From the NCBI GenBank assembly GCA_009778295.1, contig WRKB01000278.1:1-9655 (forward strand): 9,655 nucleotides of DNA. Reading direction: 5' to 3'. The DNA comes from Betaproteobacteria bacterium (GTDB lineage Bacteria; Desulfobacterota; Desulfovibrionia; Desulfovibrionales; Desulfovibrionaceae). The position numbers and the translations under genes were made by a program. Below the pieces are notes generated by a model. That model saw nothing but the letters and a program-made list of their open reading frames with translations. It ran no database searches and was not told the origin of the DNA. Positions within the stretch are counted from its first letter, which is position 1, and every line of letters begins with the position of its first letter. Positions 1-3,974 of the stretch are shown here, one piece after another.

Positions 1-47
1 GTTTTGCTTTTCTTGTCCATAATATCCCGAACTTTGCTAGTAAACAT
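1..47 (-). CDS. N-terminal fragment of a probable XRE/CI-type transcriptional repressor (runs off left edge)
   Basis: Only the first 16 codons are in the window, reading MFTSKVRDIMDKKSKT. A GGGAGAG Shine-Dalgarno stretch at 51-57 lies just upstream of the ATG at 45-47, so the start is well supported. An N-terminus of this kind (short amphipathic helix, then a Lys-rich turn and Thr) is typical of helix 1 of XRE/Cro-CI helix-turn-helix regulators. The gene is divergent from the operon starting at 221, and the shared intergenic region has overlapping face-to-face promoters and paired palindromes, as expected for an autoregulating repressor. The helix-turn-helix itself is outside the window, so the family is inferred from 16 residues and context. 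An antitoxin or excisionase regulator is also possible. Confidence 0.5.
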   Translation of the reverse strand, partial: MFTSKVRDIMDKKSK

Positions 48-71
48 ATGCTCTCCCGTAAAAAAATAAAA

Positions 72-85
72 TGTAAAAGATTACA
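72..85. promoter_or_regulatory. Operator-like palindrome O1 (GTAA-N4-TTAC)
   Basis: TGTAAAAGATTACA is a perfect 5+4+5 inverted repeat. It matches O2 at 10 of 14 positions, and both share the exact half-sites GTAA and TTAC with a 4-bp centre. It lies upstream of the rightward -35 box and inside the untranslated leader of the leftward gene. Binding by the divergent regulator is inferred. Confidence 0.55.
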
Positions 86-93
86 AAAAATGC

Positions 94-122
94 TTGACGT
101 GTGTATAGTAATCTATTACATT
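94..122 (+). promoter_or_regulatory. Promoter of the rightward three-gene operon
   Basis: TTGACG (94-99) and TACATT (117-122) are separated by 17 bp. The -35 is 5/6 and the -10 is 4/6 of the sigma-70 consensus. The expected start near 129 leaves a leader of about 90 nt before the ATG at 221. It overlaps the leftward promoter head-on, and its spacer contains the palindrome 108-119. Confidence 0.55.
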
Positions 123-130
123 ATTTTCAA
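102..130 (-). promoter_or_regulatory. Promoter of the leftward regulator gene
   Basis: On the minus strand, TTGAAA (125-130) is separated by exactly 17 bp from TATACA (102-107). Transcription would start near 95, giving a leader of about 47 nt before the ATG at 47. It lies almost entirely on top of the rightward promoter (94-122), so the two polymerase sites should exclude each other. The palindrome 108-119 fills its spacer. Confidence 0.6.
107..120. promoter_or_regulatory. Operator-like palindrome O2 (GTAA-N4-TTAC)
   Basis: AGTAATCTATTACA carries the same GTAA-N4-TTAC core as O1, with the centres 35 bp apart (a little over three helical turns). It occupies the spacer of both divergent promoters, so one bound dimer could block both or decide which one is used. 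Confidence 0.6.
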
Positions 131-220
131 GACGAACGCAAGAGGCAATGAAACGCCCCCGGCAAGAGCGGCAACTCCAACCGAGGGCTAACCACAACCC
201 AACCCACTGGAGGTTGAACC

Positions 221-403
221 ATGGCTACCCAGACTGTAACCCACCGGCCCCGCACCAGCAACACCCCCACAACCCACCGTAACGAGGCGCTGCTCATCGC
301 TCAGGAACGCCTCGCCACGCTGCAAGCCAGCGCCCGGCCCGTCACCGAGATTCATTTCACCAGCGACCCCGGCCCGGACTTTACCCCCAGGGCGTGGAGG
401 TGA
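221..403 (+). CDS. Hypothetical protein, 60 aa, first gene of accessory operon
   Basis: I do not recognise this protein. The ATG is preceded by GGAGGT (209-214) at 6-nt spacing, which is a strong ribosome site. The N-terminal 22 residues are rich in Thr, Pro, Arg and His and probably disordered. Residues about 23-37 (NEALLIAQERLATLQ) would form an amphipathic helix, and the tail is Pro- and Asp-rich. There is no signal peptide or membrane segment. Its stop codon (401-403) overlaps the ribosome site of the next gene, so the two are probably translationally linked. Small, basic, low-complexity early proteins like this are common in prophages and integrative elements, but no function can be given. 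Confidence 0.7.
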   Translation: MATQTVTHRPRTSNTPTTHRNEALLIAQERLATLQASARPVTEIHFTSDPGPDFTPRAWR

Positions 404-406
404 ATC

Positions 407-664
407 ATGAATGCTCTGAGAACGAACCAGACCTACAAAGTCATCAGTCACTCGGAACTGGACGGCATCCACGTTGATCACTTCTTCGACCATGCCGAAG
501 CCAGGGAGTTTTCCCGCATGGTATCGGCAGAGGGCTTTGACTGCCTTATCTGTCAGGCCCTTGAGCAGTTCGAGGCATTGGATAGGCTTGACGCGGAATA
601 CCTCGTCACGGCAGCCGCGTACAATAACAACCTTGCGATGGACAGGCAGGGGGTGCTGAGATGA
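407..664 (+). CDS. Hypothetical protein, 85 aa, second gene of accessory operon
   Basis: I do not recognise this family. It starts 3 nt after the previous stop, with GGAGGT at 396-401, and its stop overlaps the next gene by 4 nt (ATGA), so it is firmly embedded in the operon. The protein is acidic and looks compact and soluble. A segment near residues 10-55, with an acidic/His-rich stretch (HVDHFFDHAEAREF) followed by a helix, suggests a small alpha/beta fold. Two Cys (near residues 46 and 49, CLIC) form a CxxC pair, but there is no second pair to make a zinc knuckle. It lacks a signal peptide or transmembrane segment. Confidence 0.75.
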   Translation: MNALRTNQTYKVISHSELDGIHVDHFFDHAEAREFSRMVSAEGFDCLICQALEQFEALDRLDAEYLVTAAAYNNNLAMDRQGVLR

Positions 665-1503
665 GCACGACCCCCATCACTCACGGCACAGCAGAACACA
701 ACGCCCTTATGGCGGGCCACTCCACCCCGGATCAATCCACCTGGGCCACAATCAACTACGTCACGAAAGACGGTATCCACATCAACGGCCTTGCCGAGCT
801 GGAGGGGGCACTGGAAGACGTTGCCTGGCTCTTGGAGGAAAGGCTTGACGTTACCAAGGGAAAGACGCGGGAAACGCTCAGAGAGGCTACTGAGGCCGTC
901 AGGGAACTTCTCCCTGACCTGGAAGCCATGCAGCCGGAACCAAACCCCATAGCGGAGGCTCAGGCCTTCCTGCGGGAAGAGTGCCAGAGGGCACAGGAAT
1001 TGCTCAAGGCAGAGACCGACAGGATGCGGAAGGAGGCCTTCATCAAGGAGGCGTATTTCATGCCTGCTGAGGTTCTGAACGGCATTCTGGACATCGCCAT
1101 TCCGGGCGAGGATAGAGACCCCCAACAATGGAGGGAACTGCACGAACGGATCAAAGCATTCCTTGAAGAACAAGGCTGGAAGGTAAACAGCGGCTTCGGC
1201 ATAGCCAACCCAGCCTACATCCGCAGCCGTGAACCATTACGGCAACTTGCCCGGCTTATAGATGGCTTCCCGCTTTCTTCCCTGACATCTCACGCTCTGG
1301 CAGTCATCCACTATGCCCTCCGCTGGTGCGAGAACACATCCCACAAATTTACTTCCCCCATTACAGGTAAAGGACAATGCGGCATCCCACCGGAGGGCGT
1401 ACTGTATCCACATATCAGCATGGAGCTTGTGAAGGTGGAAAGTTTTCGCGATGTCCCCAAGGAATGGCAGATGCCGCTGGTGCCTGAGCAAGGGAAGGAA
1501 TAG
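661..1503 (+). CDS. Hypothetical protein, 280 aa, third gene of accessory operon
   Basis: No family is recognised. The start overlaps the previous stop (ATGA at 661-664), and a purine-rich AGGCAGGGGG lies just upstream, pointing to coupled translation. Residues about 45-130 are very rich in Glu, Leu, Arg and Lys with heptad-like spacing, probably a long helical or coiled-coil section. Residues 145-185 continue with charged helices. The last 90 residues are different in character: a mixed hydrophobic domain containing ALRWCEN and a Gly/Pro-rich loop (ITGKGQCGIPPEG). No nuclease, ATPase or DNA-binding motif is evident. A helical adaptor or scaffold used by the mobile element is a guess only. 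The long antisense frame within it (553-1173) is treated as a shadow. Confidence 0.75.
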   Translation: MSTTPITHGTAEHNALMAGHSTPDQSTWATINYVTKDGIHINGLAELEGALEDVAWLLEERLDVTKGKTRETLREATEAVRELLPDLEAMQPEPNPIAEAQAFLREECQRAQELLKAETDRMRKEAFIKEAYFMPAEVLNGILDIAIPGEDRDPQQWRELHERIKAFLEEQGWKVNSGFGIANPAYIRSREPLRQLARLIDGFPLSSLTSHALAVIHYALRWCENTSHKFTSPITGKGQCGIPPEGVLYPHISMELVKVESFRDVPKEWQMPLVPEQGKE

Positions 1504-1527
1504 CACACCGCTGAGGCCAAACCACAC

Positions 1528-1555
1528 CCCCCGTCTTCTACCCTGGAGGCGGGGG
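1528..1555 (+). terminator. GC-rich hairpin after the accessory operon
   Basis: CCCCCGTCTTC (1528-1538) can pair with GGAGGCGGGGG (1545-1555), giving 9 Watson-Crick pairs and 2 G-U pairs around a 6-nt loop. It lies 25 nt after the stop of the 280-aa gene and 15 nt before the hicA promoter. There is no U-tract after the stem, so it is not a canonical intrinsic terminator. It may attenuate, protect the 3' end of the transcript, or insulate the toxin-antitoxin promoter. Confidence 0.45.
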
Positions 1556-1570
1556 CAGTGGCGGACGATC

Positions 1571-1599
1571 TTGACTAACATGCGCATTATGCGTATAAA
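1571..1599 (+). promoter_or_regulatory. hicAB promoter
   Basis: TTGACT (1571-1576), 17-bp spacer, TATAAA (1594-1599): each box is 5/6 of the consensus. The predicted start point, 6-7 nt past the -10, falls on the A of the hicA ATG (1606) or within a base of it. The spacer is filled by the palindrome at 1580-1596. Confidence 0.7.
1580..1596. promoter_or_regulatory. Probable HicB operator (ATGCGCAT-T-ATGCGTAT)
   Basis: The 17-bp sequence is an inverted repeat about the central T at 1588, with a perfect CGCAT-T-ATGCG core and one mismatched pair outside it (G1582/T1594). It lies between the -35 and -10 boxes and overlaps the -10. In HicAB systems the HicB antitoxin, whose C-terminus here looks like a ribbon-helix-helix, represses its own promoter. 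This palindrome is the natural candidate site, although binding is inferred. Confidence 0.55.
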
Positions 1600-1605
1600 T
1601 ATCTC

Positions 1606-1788
1606 ATGACCGCTAGGGAATTAATTAAGAGGCTCGAACAGGCCGGATTCGTCAATCAAGGCGGCGCAAGGCATGATAAGCTACGCCATCCTGACGGACG
1701 GATTACGGTTGTCCACCGGCACAAGGGCGAAATACCTATTGGAACCCTCAAAAATATTGAAAAGCAAACCGGCGTAAGACTTTCATGA
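1606..1788 (+). CDS. hicA: HicA-type mRNA interferase toxin
   Basis: At 60 aa this is the usual size for HicA, a small double-stranded-RNA-binding-fold toxin that cleaves mRNA independently of the ribosome. Visible family features are the N-terminal helix (TARELIKRLEQAGF), the Gly-Gly turn leading to the catalytic histidine (GGARHDKL, His23), the HPDGRITVV strand, and the C-terminal (P)xGTLKNIEKQTG helix. The GG-x-HD form replaces the GSHH form seen in the best-studied members but occurs in HicA relatives. No Shine-Dalgarno sequence precedes the ATG and the -10 box ends 6 nt upstream, so the mRNA may be leaderless, giving weak toxin translation. hicB follows after 17 nt with a strong ribosome site, which would favour excess antitoxin. 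Confidence 0.88.
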   Translation: MTARELIKRLEQAGFVNQGGARHDKLRHPDGRITVVHRHKGEIPIGTLKNIEKQTGVRLS

Positions 1789-1805
1789 ATTAAGGAGAAT
1801 GCGTC

Positions 1806-2192
1806 ATGCTGTACCCAGTGATTGTTCATAAAGAACCAGCATCCGATTACGGCATCACTGTTCCGGACTTCCCCGGCGTCTTTTCTGGCGGCTCCTCGCT
1901 TGATGAAGCCCTTGCAAACGTGCAAGATGCCCTGGAAACGTACTATGAGGGAGAAGAGATTGAAAGCCTCCCCGCCCCCACGCCGCTTGATACGGTCATA
2001 GTATCCGACGCCGCGCATTCGGGCGCTGTTGTGCTGGTGGATGTTAACTTTGACTTCCTGAATACAAGGTCTGTCCCCGTCAATATCACGCTCCCCCTCT
2101 GGTTGCGGAACCGCATAGACAAGGCGGCGAAAGACGCAGGCATGAACCGCTCAAAGTATCTTGCCAAAGCTGCCCAGGCATATGGCGCATAG
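1806..2192 (+). CDS. hicB: HicB-type antitoxin with ribbon-helix-helix C-terminus
   Basis: A 128-aa HicB. Residues 1-60 form the degenerate RNase-H-like HicB fold: MLYPVIVHKE, then YGITVPDFPGVFSGGSSLDEAL, matching the family's DFPGxxxxGxxxxEAL pattern. This fold binds and masks HicA. Residues about 91-122 (VNITLPLWLRNRIDKAAKDA, then GMNRSKYLAKAA) match a ribbon-helix-helix DNA-binding module, expected to bind the promoter palindrome at 1580-1596. AAGGAG (1792-1797) precedes the ATG at 8 nt, far stronger than anything before hicA. Toxin-first order with co-transcription is normal for hicAB. The pair probably stabilises the mobile segment or acts in phage defence; which of the two cannot be told from sequence. 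Confidence 0.9.
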   Translation: MLYPVIVHKEPASDYGITVPDFPGVFSGGSSLDEALANVQDALETYYEGEEIESLPAPTPLDTVIVSDAAHSGAVVLVDVNFDFLNTRSVPVNITLPLWLRNRIDKAAKDAGMNRSKYLAKAAQAYGA

Positions 2193-2193
2193 T

Positions 2194-2228
2194 CCTTGCC
2201 CGGCAGAAAATGGAGTGCCCCAGCCTAT
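2194..2228 (+). repeat. Composite flanking repeat, block A, copy 1
   Basis: This 35-bp block aligns without gaps to 3130-3164 with 31 identities (mismatches at positions 8, 10, 22 and 33). It starts immediately after the hicB stop. The central AGAAAATGGA is identical in both copies, as are the flanking TGCCCCAGCC and CCTTGCC. With block B it brackets the nuclease gene. It could be an attachment site, a recombination scar or an insertion-sequence end. TGGA[C/G]TGCCCC recalls IS3-family termini, but no transposase is present. Confidence 0.75.
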
Positions 2229-2246
2229 AGGGCAGCGGAAGGAAAA

Positions 2247-2267
2247 GGGGGCATTTTCGGGGGCATT
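2247..2267 (+). repeat. Tandem GGGGGCATT repeat
   Basis: GGGGGCATT at 2247-2255 recurs at 2259-2267 after TTC, a 12-bp period. It lies within the extra sequence that copy 1 of the flanking repeat has and copy 2 lacks. Short G-rich direct repeats of this sort can be recombinase arm sites near element ends. That role is inference only. Confidence 0.55.
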
Positions 2268-2322
2268 CGTTTTGCAATATGCTATAAATACTTTATTATT
2301 ACAAATAATTGATTGATGACTT

Positions 2323-2334
2323 CGCGTCCCATCA
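2323..2334 (+). repeat. Composite flanking repeat, block B, copy 1 (CGCGTCCCATCA)
   Basis: Twelve bases identical to 3205-3216. It follows block A by 94 bp here but by 40 bp at copy 2. The extra length in copy 1 is roughly the G-rich insert at 2229-2270. The shared order A - AT-rich - B at both places makes common ancestry more likely than chance. Confidence 0.6.
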
Positions 2335-2450
2335 TTTCCCAAAGTCCGCTAAGGTTCAAAAAACCAAGGCGGGCTTTGATTTTACGACGAAGCAACCATG
2401 TCCCACCTTCTCTTGGAGGGGGGGCTTTCTTATCGGGTACAAGGAGGGGC

Positions 2451-2513
2451 ATGGACGTGCGTTGCATCGGGTGGCCACCCCGTGGTATGGGTATGATGTC
2501 ACTGCCAGAATGA
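2451..2513 (+). CDS. Possible 20-aa leader peptide upstream of the nuclease gene
   Basis: An ATG at 2451 follows AAGGAGG (2441-2447) by 3 nt and opens 20 codons (starting MDVRCIGWPP, ending in MSLPE), stopping 23 nt before the nuclease start. The ribosome site is near-perfect in sequence but a little close to the ATG. The peptide has two Trp/Pro-rich turns and several Met. It has no recognised family. It may be a translated leader or a decayed gene end, or the purine run may be chance. Confidence 0.25.
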   Translation: MDVRCIGWPPRGMGMMSLPE

Positions 2514-2536
2514 CATGGAGCCTACAGGAGTACAAA

Positions 2537-3061
2537 ATGCGAGCCATCCTAACCATCATCCTTTGCCTAGTCATCACAACCCCGACTTTAGCAGCCGATC
2601 ACGCGCAATTCACCGCTTCCGTCATTTCTGTAGCCGATGGCGTCACCCTTACAGTACTCGCCAAAGGCATACAGCAAATAAAAATACGCCTGTACGGCAT
2701 AGACTGCCCGGAAAGAGGCCGGGAATTCTGGTCACGCGCCAAGCAGGCCACGTCGGACGCGGTATTTGGCAAACTCGTGACAGTACTCCCCGTGGACACA
2801 GATAGCGATGGCCGGACGGTGGCCGTTATCTTTATGCCCGGTGGAAAGTCCCTGAATGAACATCTTGTCCGCGAAGGCCTGGCCTGGATTTATCAGCACT
2901 GCACGCAGGAAAATATATGTACGCCACTTCGCAGTCTGGAAAAAGCGGCCAAGGTGCAAAAACGTGGGATGTGGGAAGACAGAAAGAGCGTTCCGGAGGC
3001 AGAATGGATGATACTTCCAGGAGGCGGGGGGCCGACCATTCCAGGGAGCGCACCGAGATAA
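2537..3061 (+). CDS. Secreted thermonuclease (SNase)-family protein
   Basis: A 174-aa protein with a Sec signal peptide (MRAILTIILC, then LVITTPTLAA, cleavage about residue 20) and one staphylococcal-nuclease OB-fold domain (residues about 24-148). CAGGAG (2525-2530) lies 6 nt before this ATG. The frame is open further upstream to 2309, but the signal peptide and ribosome site decide the start. SNase landmarks are present: R51, D56 and E59 in IRLYGIDCPE (equivalent to Arg35, Asp40, Glu43) and R93 in TDSDGRTVAVI (Arg87). The usual DGDT loop reads DGVT (Val36), losing the equivalent of calcium ligand Asp21. Cys122 and Cys128 could form a periplasmic disulfide. Residues 160-174 are a Gly/Pro-rich tail. 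Predicted role: periplasmic or secreted DNA/RNA degradation, perhaps weakened or with altered metal use. Nucleases of this family are often carried on mobile elements. Confidence 0.88.
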   Translation: MRAILTIILCLVITTPTLAADHAQFTASVISVADGVTLTVLAKGIQQIKIRLYGIDCPERGREFWSRAKQATSDAVFGKLVTVLPVDTDSDGRTVAVIFMPGGKSLNEHLVREGLAWIYQHCTQENICTPLRSLEKAAKVQKRGMWEDRKSVPEAEWMILPGGGGPTIPGSAPR

Positions 3062-3063
3062 TT

Positions 3064-3131
3064 GGGGGAGGCAGATAGCGAGTCTGTGGCCTGCTAAGGA
3101 ATCTGCATTGCCGTGGAATCGGAGTTCCCCC
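3064..3131 (+). other. Nested inverted repeats after the nuclease gene
   Basis: GGGGGA (3064-3069) can pair with TCCCCC (3126-3131), and inside it GCAGAT (3071-3076) pairs perfectly with ATCTGC (3101-3106), leaving a 19-nt bulge on the 3' side. No U-run follows. The structure lies between the nuclease stop and repeat block A. It could act as a loose terminator or RNA-end structure, or have no role. Confidence 0.3.
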
Positions 3132-3164
3132 TTGCCGGACAGAAAATGGACTGCCCCAGCCCAT
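3130..3164 (+). repeat. Composite flanking repeat, block A, copy 2
   Basis: Direct copy of 2194-2228, 936 bp away, 31/35 identical. It is followed by an AT-rich stretch (3165-3200) that also resembles the one after copy 1 (about 16 of 21 matches between 2275-2295 and 3162-3182), and then by block B, so the duplication is longer than the conserved 35 bp. Confidence 0.75.
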
Positions 3165-3204
3165 TATGTTGTATATATTTTAGCAGGTTGTTATTTGATA
3201 GGCA

Positions 3205-3216
3205 CGCGTCCCATCA
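3205..3216 (+). repeat. Composite flanking repeat, block B, copy 2 (CGCGTCCCATCA)
   Basis: Second exact copy of the 12-bp block at 2323-2334. It sits 18 bp before the long hairpin at 3235 and marks the last accessory-looking sequence before the AhpD-like gene. Confidence 0.6.
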
Positions 3217-3234
3217 GCCCATACCATAATATCT

Positions 3235-3283
3235 AGCCAAGTCCCGTGAAGTCTAAGTCTAAAAAACCTCGCGGGACTTGGCT
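3235..3283. terminator. Long perfect-stem hairpin between convergent genes
   Basis: AGCCAAGTCCCG (3235-3246) and CGGGACTTGGCT (3272-3283) are exact reverse complements. A T-G wobble and two more pairs (GA/TC) extend the stem to 15. The 22-nt loop between the wobble arms contains a tandem AAGTCT and A6. It lies between the nuclease (+) and the AhpD-like gene (-), so a two-way terminator is the simplest reading. However, neither side has a T-tract immediately after the stem. A recombination or attachment structure at the edge of the accessory segment is the alternative. Confidence 0.5.
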
Positions 3284-3331
3284 GTTATCAGAACGGTCTG
3301 TGTCTCATCATTTGAGAGGCCGCATGTATGC

Positions 3332-3673
3332 CTATTTCGCGAACTGGTCGTATGCTTCCAAAATACGGGAAGAATAGACTACGGCGGCCCCCGCGTTCAA
3401 CGACACGGCAACGGCCAATGCCTCAAGCAGTTCGTCGCGAGATGCACCAGCTTTTACGGCCTCGGAAGTATGTATGGCAATGCAAGTATCGCAACGGGTA
3501 GTGGCCGCAACAGCTAGAGCAATAAGTTCCCTGGTTTTTTTATCCAATGCTCCCTTGGCTTCTTCCGCCTTGGCTAAGGTCCCAAGACCCTGCATAATTC
3601 CACTGTTGCCATTTGCCAAAATACCTATGGCACCACCGCCGTTCACCACAAGCGTTTTCCAGTCCTGCAACAT
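3332..3673 (-). CDS. AhpD-like / carboxymuconolactone decarboxylase-family protein
   Basis: A 113-aa single-domain protein of the CMD/AhpD superfamily. The signature CxxC-xxx-H is seen as CDTCIAIH (Cys61, Cys64, His68), the redox-active pair and histidine that AhpD uses in alkylhydroperoxidase or thiol-disulfide exchange. It is preceded by the family's helix LDKKTRELIALAVAATTR and followed by EAVKAGASRDELLEAL. These proteins are obligate oligomers of helical subunits and usually act in peroxide defence. The length is normal for the small CMD subgroup. A GGAGGAAGG ribosome site precedes the ATG and a good promoter lies at 3740-3767, so it is transcribed alone. In an anaerobe it probably takes part in peroxide or thiol stress handling, which fits the nearby thioredoxin system, but the substrate cannot be read from sequence. 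Confidence 0.85.
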   Translation of the reverse strand: MLQDWKTLVVNGGGAIGILANGNSGIMQGLGTLAKAEEAKGALDKKTRELIALAVAATTRCDTCIAIHTSEAVKAGASRDELLEALAVAVSLNAGAAVVYSSRILEAYDQFAK

Positions 3674-3974
3674 GACCTTCCTCCCATGGTTGAAATTCCA
3701 TAGCCAAAACAGATTCCCCGCTACAACAGCTTGCCGGACAGTATACGTTGCTTACAAAGCTGGTCAATAACCTGCCTGGGAAATTTTCATTTTAGCAGTG
3801 GGGTAAATTCGGGACTATTTTCGTTGACTCGAAAACGAGCAAACAAGCGTAAGCTGACCTTAACCACCTCAATAGGATTGCTCACAATCTGGATTTTTAG
3901 CCGGAATCACCTAACCTAATGCCATTGTCTATATTGTTTCGCTCAAAGTTATACATTTTGCGAAAGTGCAACTC
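3674..3974. other. 301-bp AT-richer gap between the AhpD-like gene and the CDF transporter
   Basis: Apart from the AhpD-gene promoter, no gene is supported. A 62-codon plus-strand frame (3731-3919) has no ribosome site. Small inverted repeats are present: TTTTCG/CGAAAA (3818-3835), CTCG-AAAA-CGAG (3828-3839) and TTTCGC/GCGAAA (3937-3965). None is followed by a T-run on the minus strand, so the operon end has no clear intrinsic terminator. On the minus strand, 3755-3788 reads like a transposase-type N-terminus with a frame break, which raises the possibility of a decayed insertion sequence. Confidence 0.5.
3740..3767 (-). promoter_or_regulatory. Promoter of the AhpD-like gene
   Basis: Minus strand TTGACC (3762-3767), 16-bp spacer, TATACT (3740-3745), each 5/6 of the consensus. 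The expected start near 3733 leaves a leader of about 60 nt to the ATG at 3673. No operator palindrome is evident. Confidence 0.6.

Larger units (their letters stand above)
2193..2536. other. 344-bp gap between hicB and the nuclease gene
   Basis: The gap begins one base before a 35-bp repeat that recurs after the nuclease gene. It then holds a GGGGGCATT tandem (2247-2267), an AT-rich tract (2272-2310) and a second shared block (2323-2334). From 2335 to 2536 there is no recognisable gene, apart from a 20-codon frame with a good ribosome site at 2451. A reading frame open from 2309 joins the nuclease gene in frame, but it has no ribosome site or family similarity. No convincing promoter for the nuclease was found here. 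Confidence 0.6.

Noticed and set aside
553..1173. 206-codon minus-strand frame opposite the 280-aa gene
   Set aside because: It has no plausible ribosome site, no recognisable domain, and lies wholly antisense to a well-signalled operon gene in GC-rich DNA.
2309..2536. N-terminal extension of the nuclease
   Set aside because: The extra 76 codons lack a ribosome site and precede a clear signal peptide and CAGGAG site at 2537.
2194..3216. Integron gene-cassette interpretation of the nuclease
   Set aside because: No attC core sites (GTTRRRY with paired inverted simple sites) could be found at the junctions and no integron integrase is present.
3730..3741. CTTGCCGGACAG shared with 3131-3142
   Set aside because: Only 12 bases match and the similarity does not extend; a 12-mer match is expected by chance in a window of this size.
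3731..3919. 62-codon plus-strand frame in the gap
   Set aside because: No ribosome site, a hydrophobic and basic composition typical of AT-rich non-coding DNA, and it overlaps the AhpD-gene promoter.
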